DNA of 61,471 nt from Chryseosolibacter indicum (GCF_018598585.1 NZ_JAHESD010000029.1:1-61471); one strand, 5' to 3'. Shown: positions 16,497 to 25,913, counted from the first letter of the stretch. Numbers and translations: made by a program. Notes: generated from the sequence alone by a model not told the origin.

Positions 16497-17792
16497 TCAA
16501 TTGGCCTGCAGTTTATAGTATAATTTAGCATTAGGAATTTTCACTTCGAAGCTTGTCCCTTTATTAGGGAAGGAGACGAATGAAATATTACCCTTTAATT
16601 TTTGAACAACTTGTTTTACCAAATATAAGCCAAGCCCTGAACCTTTTGAGTCTTCAGAAATTCTTTCAAATGATTTAAAGATTTTAGAATGGTGCTCCTG
16701 GGCTATTCCTTTGCCATTGTCCATCACTTTTATTGAAGCTTCAGTTTCACCACCTCTAACTATGATATGTATAAATGGATTTTCCTGGTCATAATTATGA
16801 TATCGGATAGCATTTGATATCAGATTATTGAAAATAATATAAAGCCTGGTAGGGTCGCTATAGAAATCTACTTTTAATTGAACGTCTACATTAAAATGAA
16901 TGCGGTGTGCGTTCTCGCCGAACCTCAGCAATTGTATTACATTATGTAATTCTTCCTCAAAATCGATGCGCTTGAGCGAAATATCCGCCATTGCATTACG
17001 AGAGTAATTCATAATCGTCTTGATGAATTCCTCCATTTGTCTGACATTCCGACGCATCATTTCAAGATTTTCCTGTATCTCAGTATGATTATGAGCGTGA
17101 GCCGAAAGGTTAATAAGACCTTCAATAGATGCGAGCGGTGCTTTCAGGTCATGAGTCACGTGATGAAGGAATTTATCAAGTTCCTCCTTCGTCTGCTCTA
17201 TGTGAACGTTATCTTCGTGAAGTTCTTTAGTCTTGTTATGGTAAGTGGTTATATCAATAACATAGATTAAATAGTAATCAGCTTTTGCGGGCCATTTTCT
17301 TGATAATGGCATTACAGTTCTTACAAAGCATCTGTTCTTGTTCTCCTTCTCTGCTATTACCTCCTCAAGAGAAGAAGCATTTCCGGTATTCCTAACGCCT
17401 TTAACTTGCGCATATCTTGTATATGCTTGCGTACGGCTTATTCTTCCCACTTTATGAAGGTCGAGGTCGCTTAAGCCAAGTGCATCCAGGCGTAATTCGT
17501 TTTCATTAAAATAAGCAGGATTGCTGTAGATGTATTTCAATTGCTTGTTCAGCACAGCAACCCCAATAGGAAGTTGCTCGAGAACGTTAATATAAAAAGA
17601 CTTCTTCTGTACATATTTTTGCTTTGACTGTACATGAAGTTCTTGTATTAAAAGGTTGATACCATTGGCCAGGTCTTTCAATTCTCCCTTATCCTCATCT
17701 AATGAAAGATGTCTTGCCGTATCCCCCTGAACGGCATTGTGGATAATTTCAATCATTTCATCAATGACCTTCTGCCCCTGATTGTATTTCAT
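16497..17792 (-). CDS. PAS-domain sensor histidine kinase
   Basis: 431 residues without transmembrane helices, so cytosolic. Order: a short N-terminal helical part (1-50), a PAS-like domain with VLEQLPIGVAVLNKQLKYIYSNPAYF (about 68-100), a coiled segment, then HisKA with HHVTHDLKAPLASIEG (phospho-His about 212) and HATPase with FNNLISNAIRYHN (N box), DNGKGI and GSGLGLYLVK (G boxes). All kinase boxes are complete. Signal unknown; it must be intracellular. It forms an operon with the single-domain regulator downstream. Confidence 0.9.
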   Translation of the reverse strand: MKYNQGQKVIDEMIEIIHNAVQGDTARHLSLDEDKGELKDLANGINLLIQELHVQSKQKYVQKKSFYINVLEQLPIGVAVLNKQLKYIYSNPAYFNENELRLDALGLSDLDLHKVGRISRTQAYTRYAQVKGVRNTGNASSLEEVIAEKENKNRCFVRTVMPLSRKWPAKADYYLIYVIDITTYHNKTKELHEDNVHIEQTKEELDKFLHHVTHDLKAPLASIEGLINLSAHAHNHTEIQENLEMMRRNVRQMEEFIKTIMNYSRNAMADISLKRIDFEEELHNVIQLLRFGENAHRIHFNVDVQLKVDFYSDPTRLYIIFNNLISNAIRYHNYDQENPFIHIIVRGGETEASIKVMDNGKGIAQEHHSKIFKSFERISEDSKGSGLGLYLVKQVVQKLKGNISFVSFPNKGTSFEVKIPNAKLYYKLQAN

Positions 17793-18468
17793 TGCTGGGA
17801 ATTAGTAGATAGGTTCAAAATGTGGAAGATTTATAAGTGTTTTGTTAACACAATGTAAGTTTATCGATTTATGATTCTTATGCCATCAATCCCGGTACTT
17901 AATTCTTCACAAATTAAAATAAAGATAGCATGCTAAATCAAACTCATGAAATAATTTGTAGCTAATATTCTACGACTTTAAATTATTTTTCTGAAAAGCG
18001 GTTGTGCAACGATTATAAACTCATTTTTTAGAACAATTGAAAGGGTTCGCAATTTGGTATCCTATTCCCAATTTAAAACTGCAAGTGTAATATTCCTCTA
18101 CTAAGTACGGCAATTAAATAAAATTTGTAAAGTAATTTGCTATGACAACAAATGTGAGACATTTTGACTTGTAGTAATCGAATTAATCCTTAGATAAATT
18201 TCTCATTCTTAAGTTTATTCTTCTGCTAGAGAATTCCAGCAATATTTCTGTTACCACCTTTCACACAAAATTGTAAAAATTAGCAAGCTAAACAGGACAC
18301 TCCGTATACATGGACAAGAGTCTTATCAATCCTGATACTTCAACTCGGCGCACTATCTAAATTCCGCATGTACGCGAATTCGCAGAAGTAATTATCTGAT
18401 TGAGCAATTATCTGATTTAATAATTGGTTTGGTGTTTGCATTTAGCAGCATTATAAAATCAAAAAAAT
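17793..18468. other. Intergenic region of 676 bases
   Basis: Divergent spacer between the histidine kinase (minus strand) and an outer-membrane protein gene (plus strand). AT-rich. It has a direct repeat of AATTATCTGATT (about 18390-18401 and 18407-18418) close to the downstream gene, which could be a regulator site. No coding sequence or convincing RNA gene was seen. Confidence 0.5.
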
Positions 18469-19041
18469 ATGTTAAAAAACACTCTACCAGTACTATTTCT
18501 ATTGATCACGACCATTTCTTTCGCTCAAGACCTTAAACAAAAAGAAGTGGGAATCCTCATGAAGAGCCTAGACAACTTTGGATTGACATACAGAACAGGA
18601 TCAAAGACTGCTTTGTGGCGGTTCTCAGGGCTATCATTGTATGGCAGTAAAAACAACCAAGATTATAACAAATCTACCAGTTACAACATCTCCCTCAAGG
18701 CAGGCCGAGAATTTAGAAATGATATCACCAATAAATTAGAACTTAGAACAGGTTTAGATGTGTCGCTAGGTTACCTCTATTCAAAAAATCCACTCAACTA
18801 CAATACTAAAGAGAACATCTTTATGCCTGGTATAGATGGTATTGTTGGGTTAAATTTTTTAATAACGGAAGATTTTATAGTTGGCGCAGAAATCACACCA
18901 GGTTTCTATTATAGAACAGGTAAAAGAACAGCTTATAATAGTAATATCGGCGTAGACGTAGAAACTGACATTTCAGAATTCAATTTTTCAATTACTAACA
19001 GTGCCACATTAAGTTTGATCTATAGATTTAATAAGGACTAA
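18469..19041 (+). CDS. Outer-membrane beta-barrel protein
   Basis: 190 residues with a signal peptide (MLKNTLPVLFLLITTISFAQ). The mature part alternates polar and hydrophobic residues in strand-length segments with Gly/Tyr turns (for example FGLTYRTGSKTALWRFSGLS, YNISLKAGREF, ATLSLIYRFNKD) and ends in an aromatic near the C-terminus, the look of a small eight-stranded OmpW/OprF-type barrel. Function unknown. Possibly an independently controlled gene given the long leader region. A hairpin terminator follows at 19060. Confidence 0.75.
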   Translation: MLKNTLPVLFLLITTISFAQDLKQKEVGILMKSLDNFGLTYRTGSKTALWRFSGLSLYGSKNNQDYNKSTSYNISLKAGREFRNDITNKLELRTGLDVSLGYLYSKNPLNYNTKENIFMPGIDGIVGLNFLITEDFIVGAEITPGFYYRTGKRTAYNSNIGVDVETDISEFNFSITNSATLSLIYRFNKD

Positions 19042-19059
19042 CATAATATCATAAATTTA

Positions 19060-19087
19060 TTAAGAGGAGTTTATTTACTCCTCTTAA
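19060..19087 (+). terminator. Long-stem terminator hairpin
   Basis: An 11-bp perfect inverted repeat: TTAAGAGGAGT (19060-19070) and ACTCCTCTTAA (19077-19087) around TTATTT. It lies 18 bases after the barrel gene's stop. A T-run is lacking. Confidence 0.65.
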
Positions 19088-19272
19088 CCATATTCTTACA
19101 ACTCCCTTAGTTTATCTCTTAGCATTCTCCTCTTCTTTTGTTGCTAATTACCACTTGTTAATTCGTCTTAACCACCAGTTTAATTTTTATTTGTTTGCTA
19201 GCAATTACTAAATGAATTTCACCTCCTCAAAGGAACACAAGCAACATTTTACAATTAAACGCCTATAAGAAT

Positions 19273-20439
19273 ATGAAGAACATTTTTTTAGCTCTCCTGT
19301 GCATTGTCGCTTTTGCTGGACATGCACAGGATAAATTCAATGGTTTGGATATGAACATGAGCAACCTATCCAGATTATCTGACGCTAAGTCTCGCTCAAT
19401 ATCTCCTGAGAATTTTACAGGTGCTAAAGGCAAAGGTGGTATGGCTGATCCTAAAACTGATACAGCCAGAAGAAATGCTGCAAACGCATGGTGGGCCGCG
19501 CAGGACTTAGGTAAGGGATGGAAAGTAAATCCATATATAGAGATCAAAGGAGGTGAGTCTTTCACAATCGCTGAGATGGAAGGGCCGGGAGCAATCCAAC
19601 ATATCTGGATGACACCTACAGGCAACTGGCGCTTTTCAATTATCAGGTTCTATTGGGATGACGAAAAGACACCATCAGTAGAAGTACCCATTGGTGATTT
19701 CTTTGGGATGGCCTTTAACGAATTTGCGCCTTTAAATTCGCTAGCTGTTACGGTAAACCCCGGTAGTGCATTTAATTGCTACTGGAAAATGCCCTTCCGA
19801 AGAAAATGTAAGATCACTGTAGAAAACCTGGCTAAGGATCCTATACGTCTCTACTATCAGGTTGATTACACGCTCACCACTATAGGAAATGATGAGGCAT
19901 ACTTTCACGCACAATTCAGAAGATCAAATCCGACTCAAGGTTCAATTCACACATTGGTAGACGGCATTAAAGGTAAAGGACATTATGTAGGAACTTTCAT
20001 TGCCTGGAATGTAAACAACAATGCTTGGTGGGGTGAAGGAGAGGTGAAATTCTACATGGATGGTGATAGTGATTTCCCTACTATCAATGGAACCGGTGCT
20101 GAAGATTATTTCTGTGGTTCTTATAATTTCGAGAACCAGAAAACCAAACAATATCAGGAATACTCTACTGCTTATGCAGGTTTACATCAGGTAATCAGAC
20201 CTAATGGGCTATACCTTTCACAGCAAGCTTTCGGAATGTATCGCTGGCATATTTTAGACCCAATACGTTTTGAGAAAGATCTAAGAGTTACAGTTCAGGA
20301 CCTTGGTTGGAGACACGATTGGCGTTACTATCCTCAGAAGTCAGATATTGCCTCTGTCGTATATTGGTATCAGACAGAGCCGCACGCACCCTTTCCAAAG
20401 TTACCTTCTAAAGACGACCTCGAATGGGTGAAATGGTAG
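19273..20439 (+). CDS. GH172 (DUF2961) family glycoside hydrolase
   Basis: 388 residues with a signal peptide (MKNIFLALLCIVAFAGHAQ), so exported. It matches the DUF2961 family, now glycoside hydrolase family 172: GPGAIQHIWMTP near residues 104-115, FYWDDEKTPSVEVPIGDFFG near 131-150, DGDSDFPTINGTGAEDYFCG near 263-282, and a final ILDPIRFEKDLRV segment. Described members include a difructose-anhydride-forming enzyme and D-arabinofuranosidases, so the substrate is probably a furanoside, but this cannot be read from sequence. Alone in its transcript with a terminator behind it. The DprE1-like gene 3 kb upstream could concern related sugars; this is a weak guess. Confidence 0.85.
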   Translation: MKNIFLALLCIVAFAGHAQDKFNGLDMNMSNLSRLSDAKSRSISPENFTGAKGKGGMADPKTDTARRNAANAWWAAQDLGKGWKVNPYIEIKGGESFTIAEMEGPGAIQHIWMTPTGNWRFSIIRFYWDDEKTPSVEVPIGDFFGMAFNEFAPLNSLAVTVNPGSAFNCYWKMPFRRKCKITVENLAKDPIRLYYQVDYTLTTIGNDEAYFHAQFRRSNPTQGSIHTLVDGIKGKGHYVGTFIAWNVNNNAWWGEGEVKFYMDGDSDFPTINGTGAEDYFCGSYNFENQKTKQYQEYSTAYAGLHQVIRPNGLYLSQQAFGMYRWHILDPIRFEKDLRVTVQDLGWRHDWRYYPQKSDIASVVYWYQTEPHAPFPKLPSKDDLEWVKW

Positions 20440-20459
20440 ATTGAAAATATTTCATCAGA

Positions 20460-20497
20460 GATGATAGGATAGTTAATCTATTCTATCATCTTTTTAT
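20460..20497 (+). terminator. Rho-independent terminator
   Basis: A 13-bp stem with one G-T pair (20460-20472 with 20478-20490) and a 5-base loop, followed by TTTTTATTT. It ends the GH172 transcript. Confidence 0.9.
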
Positions 20498-20522
20498 TTG
20501 TACTCTTGCAACTATTCCTTAA

Positions 20523-21383
20523 TTATTTATTGGCTTTGACAACTTGTCTTAACGTGTTGTAATCCGCATCTGATGCTTTCACAAAACCTTCTGCTCCATA
20601 AAGTTGCAAAAGAGCCTGTTTCCCTTTTTCATCTTTAGCTAATTTTATCAGCGCCATGCATATTTTATTTGCATGAGCCGCATCAAAGTCTTTTGAAAAA
20701 ACTAAAGGGTCATTGGGTATCGGATCTGTTTTGGCAATGATAACGACTTTCTTTTCTACATCCGGATATTTTTCTTTAAGCCTGCTTCTGGCATCACGCA
20801 ATGATCCATTTCCAGCTTCAGAATAAAACGCCGCCCCAGCATCTACTTTCTTTTCGTAAACCTGTTTTATCACCTCATCATGCTTTTGTAAATATACCTC
20901 ATTAGATGGCGTTACTTTATTTTTCTTGAGCATCATCTTAGGATAAAGATATCCGGAAGTAGAAAGCTCATCAGTATAAGCCATTGTTTTCCCTTGTAAA
21001 TCTCTAAGGGTTTTAATCCCTGACGATTCATGTGCGACAATCATACCCTGGTAAACAGAATGTCCAAAACGCACAATTCTTAATTTCACTGACGCCTTGT
21101 ATTTACCATTCGCTACAACATAGCTCTGGCTGCTCATGAAAGCGAAGCACCTCTTGTCCGAGCCGAAATTCTCAATCAAGACCTCATATGTTTTAGGAAT
21201 CTTCAAATCTATAGGCAGACCGGTTTCTTTTTCTAGAAATTGTTCTATTACGCTGCCACTTTCTTTTAAGGCCTCATCAGATATTGAGGGCGTCAAATAC
21301 AGGTTTATTGGGTTTGATACCTGCGCGATCGCAAAAATGTAAAAGACAATAAAAAGACCAGAGAGTAGAATTTTTTTATTCAT
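20523..21383 (-). CDS. PhnD-like phosphate/phosphonate-type periplasmic binding protein
   Basis: 286 residues with a signal peptide (MNKKILLSGLFIVFYIFAIA). The mature protein fits the PhnD group of substrate-binding proteins: a start with PINLYLTPSISDEALKESGS, AFMSSQSYVVAN in lobe 1, SGIKTLRDLQGKTMAYTDELSTSGYLYP (about 121-148) and NDPLVFSKDFD in lobe 2. No ABC permease or ATPase gene is nearby and no lipobox is present. It may feed a transporter encoded elsewhere or act as a ligand sensor for a two-component system. Convergent with GH172. Confidence 0.8.
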   Translation of the reverse strand: MNKKILLSGLFIVFYIFAIAQVSNPINLYLTPSISDEALKESGSVIEQFLEKETGLPIDLKIPKTYEVLIENFGSDKRCFAFMSSQSYVVANGKYKASVKLRIVRFGHSVYQGMIVAHESSGIKTLRDLQGKTMAYTDELSTSGYLYPKMMLKKNKVTPSNEVYLQKHDEVIKQVYEKKVDAGAAFYSEAGNGSLRDARSRLKEKYPDVEKKVVIIAKTDPIPNDPLVFSKDFDAAHANKICMALIKLAKDEKGKQALLQLYGAEGFVKASDADYNTLRQVVKANK

Positions 21384-21549
21384 AGAATACTAAACTTAGG
21401 TCAAGTTTAAGTTTTATCCTTTAATCCCAAAGTGCATAATTTACTGATACCATACAGAAATAGACTTTTAAGTTATATATGCTTAAATCATATTAATCAA
21501 GCCTTTTACCCTTCTTATAAGATTAAGAAAGGTACACGCTTAATACTGA

Positions 21550-21927
21550 TCATGATTTAATGGTTGCGTCAATTATTGCGCAGATGTCGCGAAAACTGGC
21601 CGGCTTTGTTAGAACATCTTTAGCTCCAAGTTCAAGACAAAGACTCTTATCTTCTCTGCTTATGTAGGTTGAAAATACAATAATCGGTATTGTCTTCAAT
21701 ACTGCATCGTTTCTGGCTATTCTAAGAAATGCCTTACCGTCCTGCTTGGGAATATTTAGATCAAGGAAAATATAATCCGGGCATAAAAGGGTAGGACTTT
21801 TAAATAATTCCAAAGCTTCTTCAACCGACTCTGCCGAGTAATACACAGCAAGCGGATTCGAGTGGCTTAATGCATCTTTAAATATTTCCTGGTCCTCAGC
21901 ATCATCGTCTACATGTAAGATTACCAT
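21550..21927 (-). CDS. Single-domain response regulator
   Basis: 125-residue receiver domain: HVDDDAED (residues 5-12) acidic pocket, YIFLDLNIP (Asp about 58), IVFST and a final VLTKPAS lysine. It belongs to the type often found in Bacteroidota as a stand-alone protein next to or remote from hybrid kinases. No kinase is adjacent, so its partner is unknown. It is monocistronic as far as can be seen. Confidence 0.88.
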   Translation of the reverse strand: MVILHVDDDAEDQEIFKDALSHSNPLAVYYSAESVEEALELFKSPTLLCPDYIFLDLNIPKQDGKAFLRIARNDAVLKTIPIIVFSTYISREDKSLCLELGAKDVLTKPASFRDICAIIDATIKS

Positions 21928-22045
21928 AGGTAATACAGCTCGATTTTGTTTTAAACCGCAATAATTGACAGTAAAGATGTCTGGAAAAATGACTTTTGTC
22001 AGGTTTGGTACTAAATCCAGGAAGGTTCTTAAAAAACTTATAAAG

Positions 22046-22111
22046 GATACTGCTTCGTGGGTACAGTATCTCCGACAGACGTAGAAAGAGCGCCACTACC
22101 GGCGCTCTTTT
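22046..22111. terminator. Two consecutive hairpins in a 445-base gene-free region
   Basis: GATACTG/CAGTATC (22046-22052 with 22064-22070) is followed 15 bases later by a 10-bp perfect stem AAAGAGCGCC/GGCGCTCTTT (22085-22094 with 22101-22110). The second stem is terminator-like on both strands. On the minus strand it lies 260 bases beyond the AraC gene ending at 22373 and ahead of the response regulator; on the plus strand no gene precedes it, which leaves room for a small RNA. The rest of 21928-22372 holds nothing I can name. Confidence 0.55.
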
Positions 22112-22372
22112 GTTGAATAGATTAATTCACCAACAAATTATTTTGAACTCGAGCAATTCCGACCAGCTCAAAAAAGAGTAGCCAGCAGATAGTATTTAAC
22201 AATGACCCTGCCATTTTTTAGACACAGCAAGAACCGGCTGTATTACAAGACGTTAACTGGTTCAACCCAATTTACGCCATATGTGCTTGTGTTGACAAAA
22301 GCGGCACTTTGATGAATATTTCGGTGAATAATTAAGAGTTAGAGAACCTAAAGGCGCCAGAATAAGCCTCTT

Positions 22373-23203
22373 TTAGACTTTCGAATACTCACTTACCCTG
22401 AAAAAAGCTTCATCGATAACATTTAGTTGAGAAATGTAATCAAACGGAGAGGCAGCACTTAGTCTTTTGAAGTCATTAATCAAATGAGCGGAATCATAAA
22501 AACCGAGCTCGAAAGCAATTTCAGTAATTGACCTTCCCTTCTTTAACAGATGCAGAAGATTTTTTGATCTGATTATACGCAAATATTCTTTAGGAGACAT
22601 CCCTACGTTCTCACTAAAAATTCTACGAAAATTCCTTTCGCTCATACATGTTAGGGACGATAATTCATTAACGCGCGTATTGCCTTTGCACTTGTGGATT
22701 TTAAATAAGGCTGCGCTCATCTGATCAACATACTTTAATTGACCTATATTCACGCCACTGGCCGACAGAAATGATTCTATTCTATCACGGATAAGGGAAA
22801 GATCTGCAACCGAGTACAACTCTTCATATAAGGCATTAACACCTGATCCCATAATATTGTCAGCACTGATAAGTTTCTCGCCAAAAAATTTCATGTTGTC
22901 ATTGTATACAGAAACATTGGAGGCAGGGTTAAATACAACCCCTGTCATACAAATCTTCCCGGTATATTGTAATGAAAATTGGTTTTTAAAACCACCGACT
23001 AACATCGCTCTTGGTCTTCGTACATAACGATTATAACTATCCAAATGAAATACATCATCTCCATAATTAAATATTAGTTCAAATGTTCCATCTGGTACCA
23101 GGATATGCGGCTCTGAAACTCTTTCATGGCTTTCTATTTCAAGTGTATAAATGTATTTTATCTGTTGTGTTAATAACTTTGGTGCTATCTTCTTCAATTC
23201 CAT
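22373..23203 (-). CDS. AraC-family transcriptional regulator (DUF6597-type N-terminus)
   Basis: 276 residues. The N-terminal part has the HILVPDGTFELIFNYGD pattern (about residues 33-49) seen in regulators with a DUF6597-like sensing domain. The C-terminal third is the AraC HTH pair: RVNELSSLTCMSERNFRRIFSENVGMSPKEYLRIIR and GRSITEIAFELGFYDSAHLINDFKRL (about 178-250). It is divergent from the DinB/SDR pair, which may be its targets. Confidence 0.87.
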   Translation of the reverse strand: MELKKIAPKLLTQQIKYIYTLEIESHERVSEPHILVPDGTFELIFNYGDDVFHLDSYNRYVRRPRAMLVGGFKNQFSLQYTGKICMTGVVFNPASNVSVYNDNMKFFGEKLISADNIMGSGVNALYEELYSVADLSLIRDRIESFLSASGVNIGQLKYVDQMSAALFKIHKCKGNTRVNELSSLTCMSERNFRRIFSENVGMSPKEYLRIIRSKNLLHLLKKGRSITEIAFELGFYDSAHLINDFKRLSAASPFDYISQLNVIDEAFFRVSEYSKV

Positions 23204-23336
23204 ACTTAAAACTTTTATTGCGCCCCTATCAGTTTGGTCTGCATTAAAATATTTGGCCGTTTTTTACAATGCATCCAAATTTAAATGTCTGTTATTTCAC
23301 ATATTACAATAAGGATATTGAATTCCTGTTCTAGCC

Positions 23337-23867
23337 ATGGAAAATCCATCGAATACTATTTATAAAGTTATTCAGTTTCTCTCTAAAACTCCAACTATAC
23401 TAAGGATGCTGCTTTCAGGCTTAGAGGAGCAAAGCATTAAGACCAATGAAGGACCAAATACATGGAGCCCTTTTGATGTAGTAGGTCACCTTGCTTATTT
23501 GGAGAAGACAGACTGGCCAATTAGGATTGAGATAATTTTATCAGATAAAACAGATAAAACCTTTGCTCCCATAAATAGAATAGCACATTTTGAATTAAAT
23601 GTAGAGAAGCATATTGAACAGTTATTAAATGAATTTGAAACACTGCGAAAAGAGAACATTCAAAATCTTAAATCAAAAGACCTAACGGAGGCTGTGTTAT
23701 CAAAAGAGGGCATCCATCCTTCTTTTGGAAAAGTAACGCTAAATCAGTTACTCCATACATGGGTAGTTCATGATTTAACGCATCTTAACCAGATAATACG
23801 TGTTCTTGCAAAACAACGCAAACGAGATGTTGGGCCATGGATTGAATATCTTAGTGTACTAAAATAG
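23337..23867 (+). CDS. DinB-family protein
   Basis: 176-residue protein of the DinB/YfiT four-helix fold (DinB_2 type). The putative metal-binding histidines are seen in VVGHLAYLEKTDW (residue about 51) and in LLHTWVVHDLTHLNQI (residues about 139-154). Members of the fold include thiol-dependent transferases and stress-induced proteins; the reaction here is unknown. It lies 24 bases upstream of an SDR gene on the same strand, so both are likely one transcript, divergent from an AraC regulator. Confidence 0.85.
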   Translation: MENPSNTIYKVIQFLSKTPTILRMLLSGLEEQSIKTNEGPNTWSPFDVVGHLAYLEKTDWPIRIEIILSDKTDKTFAPINRIAHFELNVEKHIEQLLNEFETLRKENIQNLKSKDLTEAVLSKEGIHPSFGKVTLNQLLHTWVVHDLTHLNQIIRVLAKQRKRDVGPWIEYLSVLK

Positions 23868-23891
23868 AAGTACTATTACACAGTAAATAGA

Positions 23892-24638
23892 ATGAAGAAA
23901 GTCATTTTAATTACCGGAGCAAGTCGTGGAATAGGCGCAGAAGCTGCTCTTTTAGCTTCAAGGAAAGGATATCATGTTTGCCTTAATTATTGTAGCAATA
24001 AGGAGGCTGCTGATAGCGTAATTAAGACAATTGAAGATGAAGGAGGAAGTGGTATAGCAATACAAGCAGACATTTCAAAAGAAGACGAGGTAGATTTGCT
24101 CTTTAGTACGATGGATCGAAAGTTTGGAAGATTAGACGCACTTGTCAATAATGCAGGAATACTTGAATCTCAAATGGAGTTAACAGAAATGTCTGCAGCG
24201 CGGATAAAGAAGATATTTGAAACAAATGTTTTTGGCTCATTCTACTGTACGCAAAGAGCTATCACCAGAATGGCATTAAAGCATGGTGGTACCGGAGGCT
24301 CAATAGTCAATGTTTCTTCTGTAGCCAGTCGTACGGGATCACCTTTTGAATATATTGATTACGCATCTTCCAAAGGCGCCATCGACACCTTCACTATTGG
24401 ACTTTCCAAAGAAATTGCTTCCCAAGGAATAAGAGTAAATGCCGTAAGGCCTGGTTTCATTTATACAGATATTCACGCCTGCGGAGGCGATGCCGATCGC
24501 GTTGATAAACTTCGTGATCATATTCCTATGAAACGAGGAGGATACCCTGAAGAGGTCGCCGCAGCCATTCTCTGGCTCTTAAGCGAAGAAGCATCATACG
24601 TTTCGGGAAGCTTTATAGAAATAGCAGGAGGCCGTTGA
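23892..24638 (+). CDS. Short-chain dehydrogenase/reductase
   Basis: 248-residue classical SDR with all motifs: TGASRGIG (8-15), NNAG (about 88-91), VNVSSVAS serine (about 141), YASSK (about 157-161) and RPGFIYTDI. The FabG-like glycine motif and an Asn after strand 2 (NYCSNKEAA) suggest NADP. Substrate unknown. Probably co-transcribed with the DinB gene upstream. It ends 13 bases before the convergent PhnA gene. Confidence 0.88.
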   Translation: MKKVILITGASRGIGAEAALLASRKGYHVCLNYCSNKEAADSVIKTIEDEGGSGIAIQADISKEDEVDLLFSTMDRKFGRLDALVNNAGILESQMELTEMSAARIKKIFETNVFGSFYCTQRAITRMALKHGGTGGSIVNVSSVASRTGSPFEYIDYASSKGAIDTFTIGLSKEIASQGIRVNAVRPGFIYTDIHACGGDADRVDKLRDHIPMKRGGYPEEVAAAILWLLSEEASYVSGSFIEIAGGR

Positions 24639-24651
24639 AGTTTCGGTTTAT

Positions 24652-25236
24652 TTATGTCGATCTTTTAACAAACTGAGTCAGAATTACAATTTGCTGACCA
24701 TTAACACGTCCTTCTATTTGAGATGCGTTGTTCTCAACGAGCACTATTCCCTTTACCGTTGTACCACGCTTAGCGGTAAAACCACCACCCTTTACATCAA
24801 GGTCTTTGATAAGTACTACGGTATCTCCATTTTGAAGAAGGTTACCATTACTATCTTTATGGACAACTTTGCTCTCAGTTCCTTCAGTATCAAATACATC
24901 CTGTCTTGCCCATTCCTGCATCTCTTCATCCAGATACATCATCTCTAACAGGTCTTGCGCCCATCCTTCACCCTGCTGTTGCAGCCTGTTTAGAAGTCGC
25001 CATGATACAACCTGTATAGCAGGAATTTCACTCCACATGCTATTATTTAAACAACGCCAGTGGTCACTATCTAACGTATTATTGCGCAACTGTTCAAAGC
25101 ACTTATTACATACAAGAATACTTGCGTCAGTTCCTGACGGTGCTGATTCTACTTCATATACCATCAATTCACCACTGCCACTACAAAGCTCACAAACTGA
25201 CCCACTTCTCTGATGTAATTCGTTTTCCGTGCTCAT
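24652..25236 (-). CDS. PhnA-domain zinc-ribbon protein
   Basis: 194 residues. The N-terminus has a zinc ribbon, CELC at about residues 15-18 and CNKC at about 42-45. The C-terminal 70 residues form the PhnA domain: KDSNGNLLQNGDTVVLIKDLDVKG, KRGTTVKGIVLV and IEGRVNGQQIVILTQFVKR. E. coli YjdM (formerly PhnA) is the reference; despite the old name there is no phosphonate gene nearby and its role is unclear. A tryptophan-rich middle segment (60-110) makes this version longer than YjdM (about 111 residues), as in other Bacteroidota. Confidence 0.88.
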   Translation of the reverse strand: MSTENELHQRSGSVCELCSGSGELMVYEVESAPSGTDASILVCNKCFEQLRNNTLDSDHWRCLNNSMWSEIPAIQVVSWRLLNRLQQQGEGWAQDLLEMMYLDEEMQEWARQDVFDTEGTESKVVHKDSNGNLLQNGDTVVLIKDLDVKGGGFTAKRGTTVKGIVLVENNASQIEGRVNGQQIVILTQFVKRST

Positions 25237-25300
25237 GCATTATTTTTACTGCACGAAGTTAGTATATTTTAATAGATAGTAATGGCAGTTGTAAGGACAC

Positions 25301-25329
25301 AAAAACAGAAATAGGACATTGTCCCTATT
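25301..25329 (-). terminator. Terminator of the ECF41 / decarboxylase unit
   Basis: Read on the minus strand, AATAGGGAC (25329-25321) pairs with GTCCTATT (25317-25310; one bulged G) around AAT, followed by TCTGTTTTT. It lies 117 bases after the stop of the carboxymuconolactone decarboxylase gene. Confidence 0.6.
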
Positions 25330-25445
25330 ATTTATATCCCATGTAGTACACTACACCCAACCTTTAAAGATTAATAAAAGCTTGTCAACGCACTCAATTA
25401 GAAATGCGTTGAAGACCTTATTCAATTTAATGCTATATGAATACC

Positions 25446-25913
25446 TTACAAAGCATTAACTTTCTTCTTTACTTCATATTTTCCCGGAACTGTACCAAAT
25501 GATCTTACCAATCTATTCCACGAGTTTATCTGAATGATAGCCAATGTCAGCAATGCTATTTCACGTTTAGAAAAGTATTTTGACAATTCATTATGTATAT
25601 CATCGCTGTGTTCTTCAGCAGGCAGCCGGGTAAGTCTTTCAGCAAATGCCAGTACCGCTTGTTCCTTTGGAGTATAGTACGGTGTTTCACGCCAGGCAGA
25701 AACGGAAATTAATCTAAGTGCTGTTTCACCATGTGCCAACCCTTCTTTAAAGTGCATATCAAGGCAATAAGCACAACTGTTAATTTGAGACACACGCATT
25801 CTAATAAGCTCAAGAAGTGAAAAATCAAGACCAGCGTTATCAATGTACTCCTGCCCTGCCAAAAGACCGTTCAAAAACCCTTGTGGTAATTCTTTATATG
25901 AAATTCTTTCCAT
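25446..25913 (-). CDS. Carboxymuconolactone decarboxylase / AhpD-like protein, ECF41 target
   Basis: 155 residues with the AhpD-type redox motif SCAYCLDMH at about 47-55 (CxxC plus His), preceded by the conserved glutamate in LELIRMRVSQIN. The fold is all-alpha and usually trimeric or hexameric; members are alkylhydroperoxidases or decarboxylases, and the CxxC favours peroxide reduction. It lies directly downstream of an ECF41 sigma gene on the same strand. ECF41 sigma factors are known to drive an adjacent carboxymuconolactone decarboxylase, oxidoreductase or epimerase (COE) gene. The promoter seen at 25939-25965 fits this exactly, so I infer it is the sigma factor's target. Confidence 0.9.
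   Translation of the reverse strand: MERISYKELPQGFLNGLLAGQEYIDNAGLDFSLLELIRMRVSQINSCAYCLDMHFKEGLAHGETALRLISVSAWRETPYYTPKEQAVLAFAERLTRLPAEEHSDDIHNELSKYFSKREIALLTLAIIQINSWNRLVRSFGTVPGKYEVKKKVNAL

Noticed and set aside
18310-18360. 16-residue open frame in the 676-base intergenic region
   Set aside because: Too short, no ribosome site and no conservation evidence.
24652-25236. Phosphonate use locus together with the PhnD-like gene
   Set aside because: PhnA/YjdM is not a reliable phosphonate marker, the PhnD-like gene lies 3.3 kb away and no C-P lyase or transporter gene is present.
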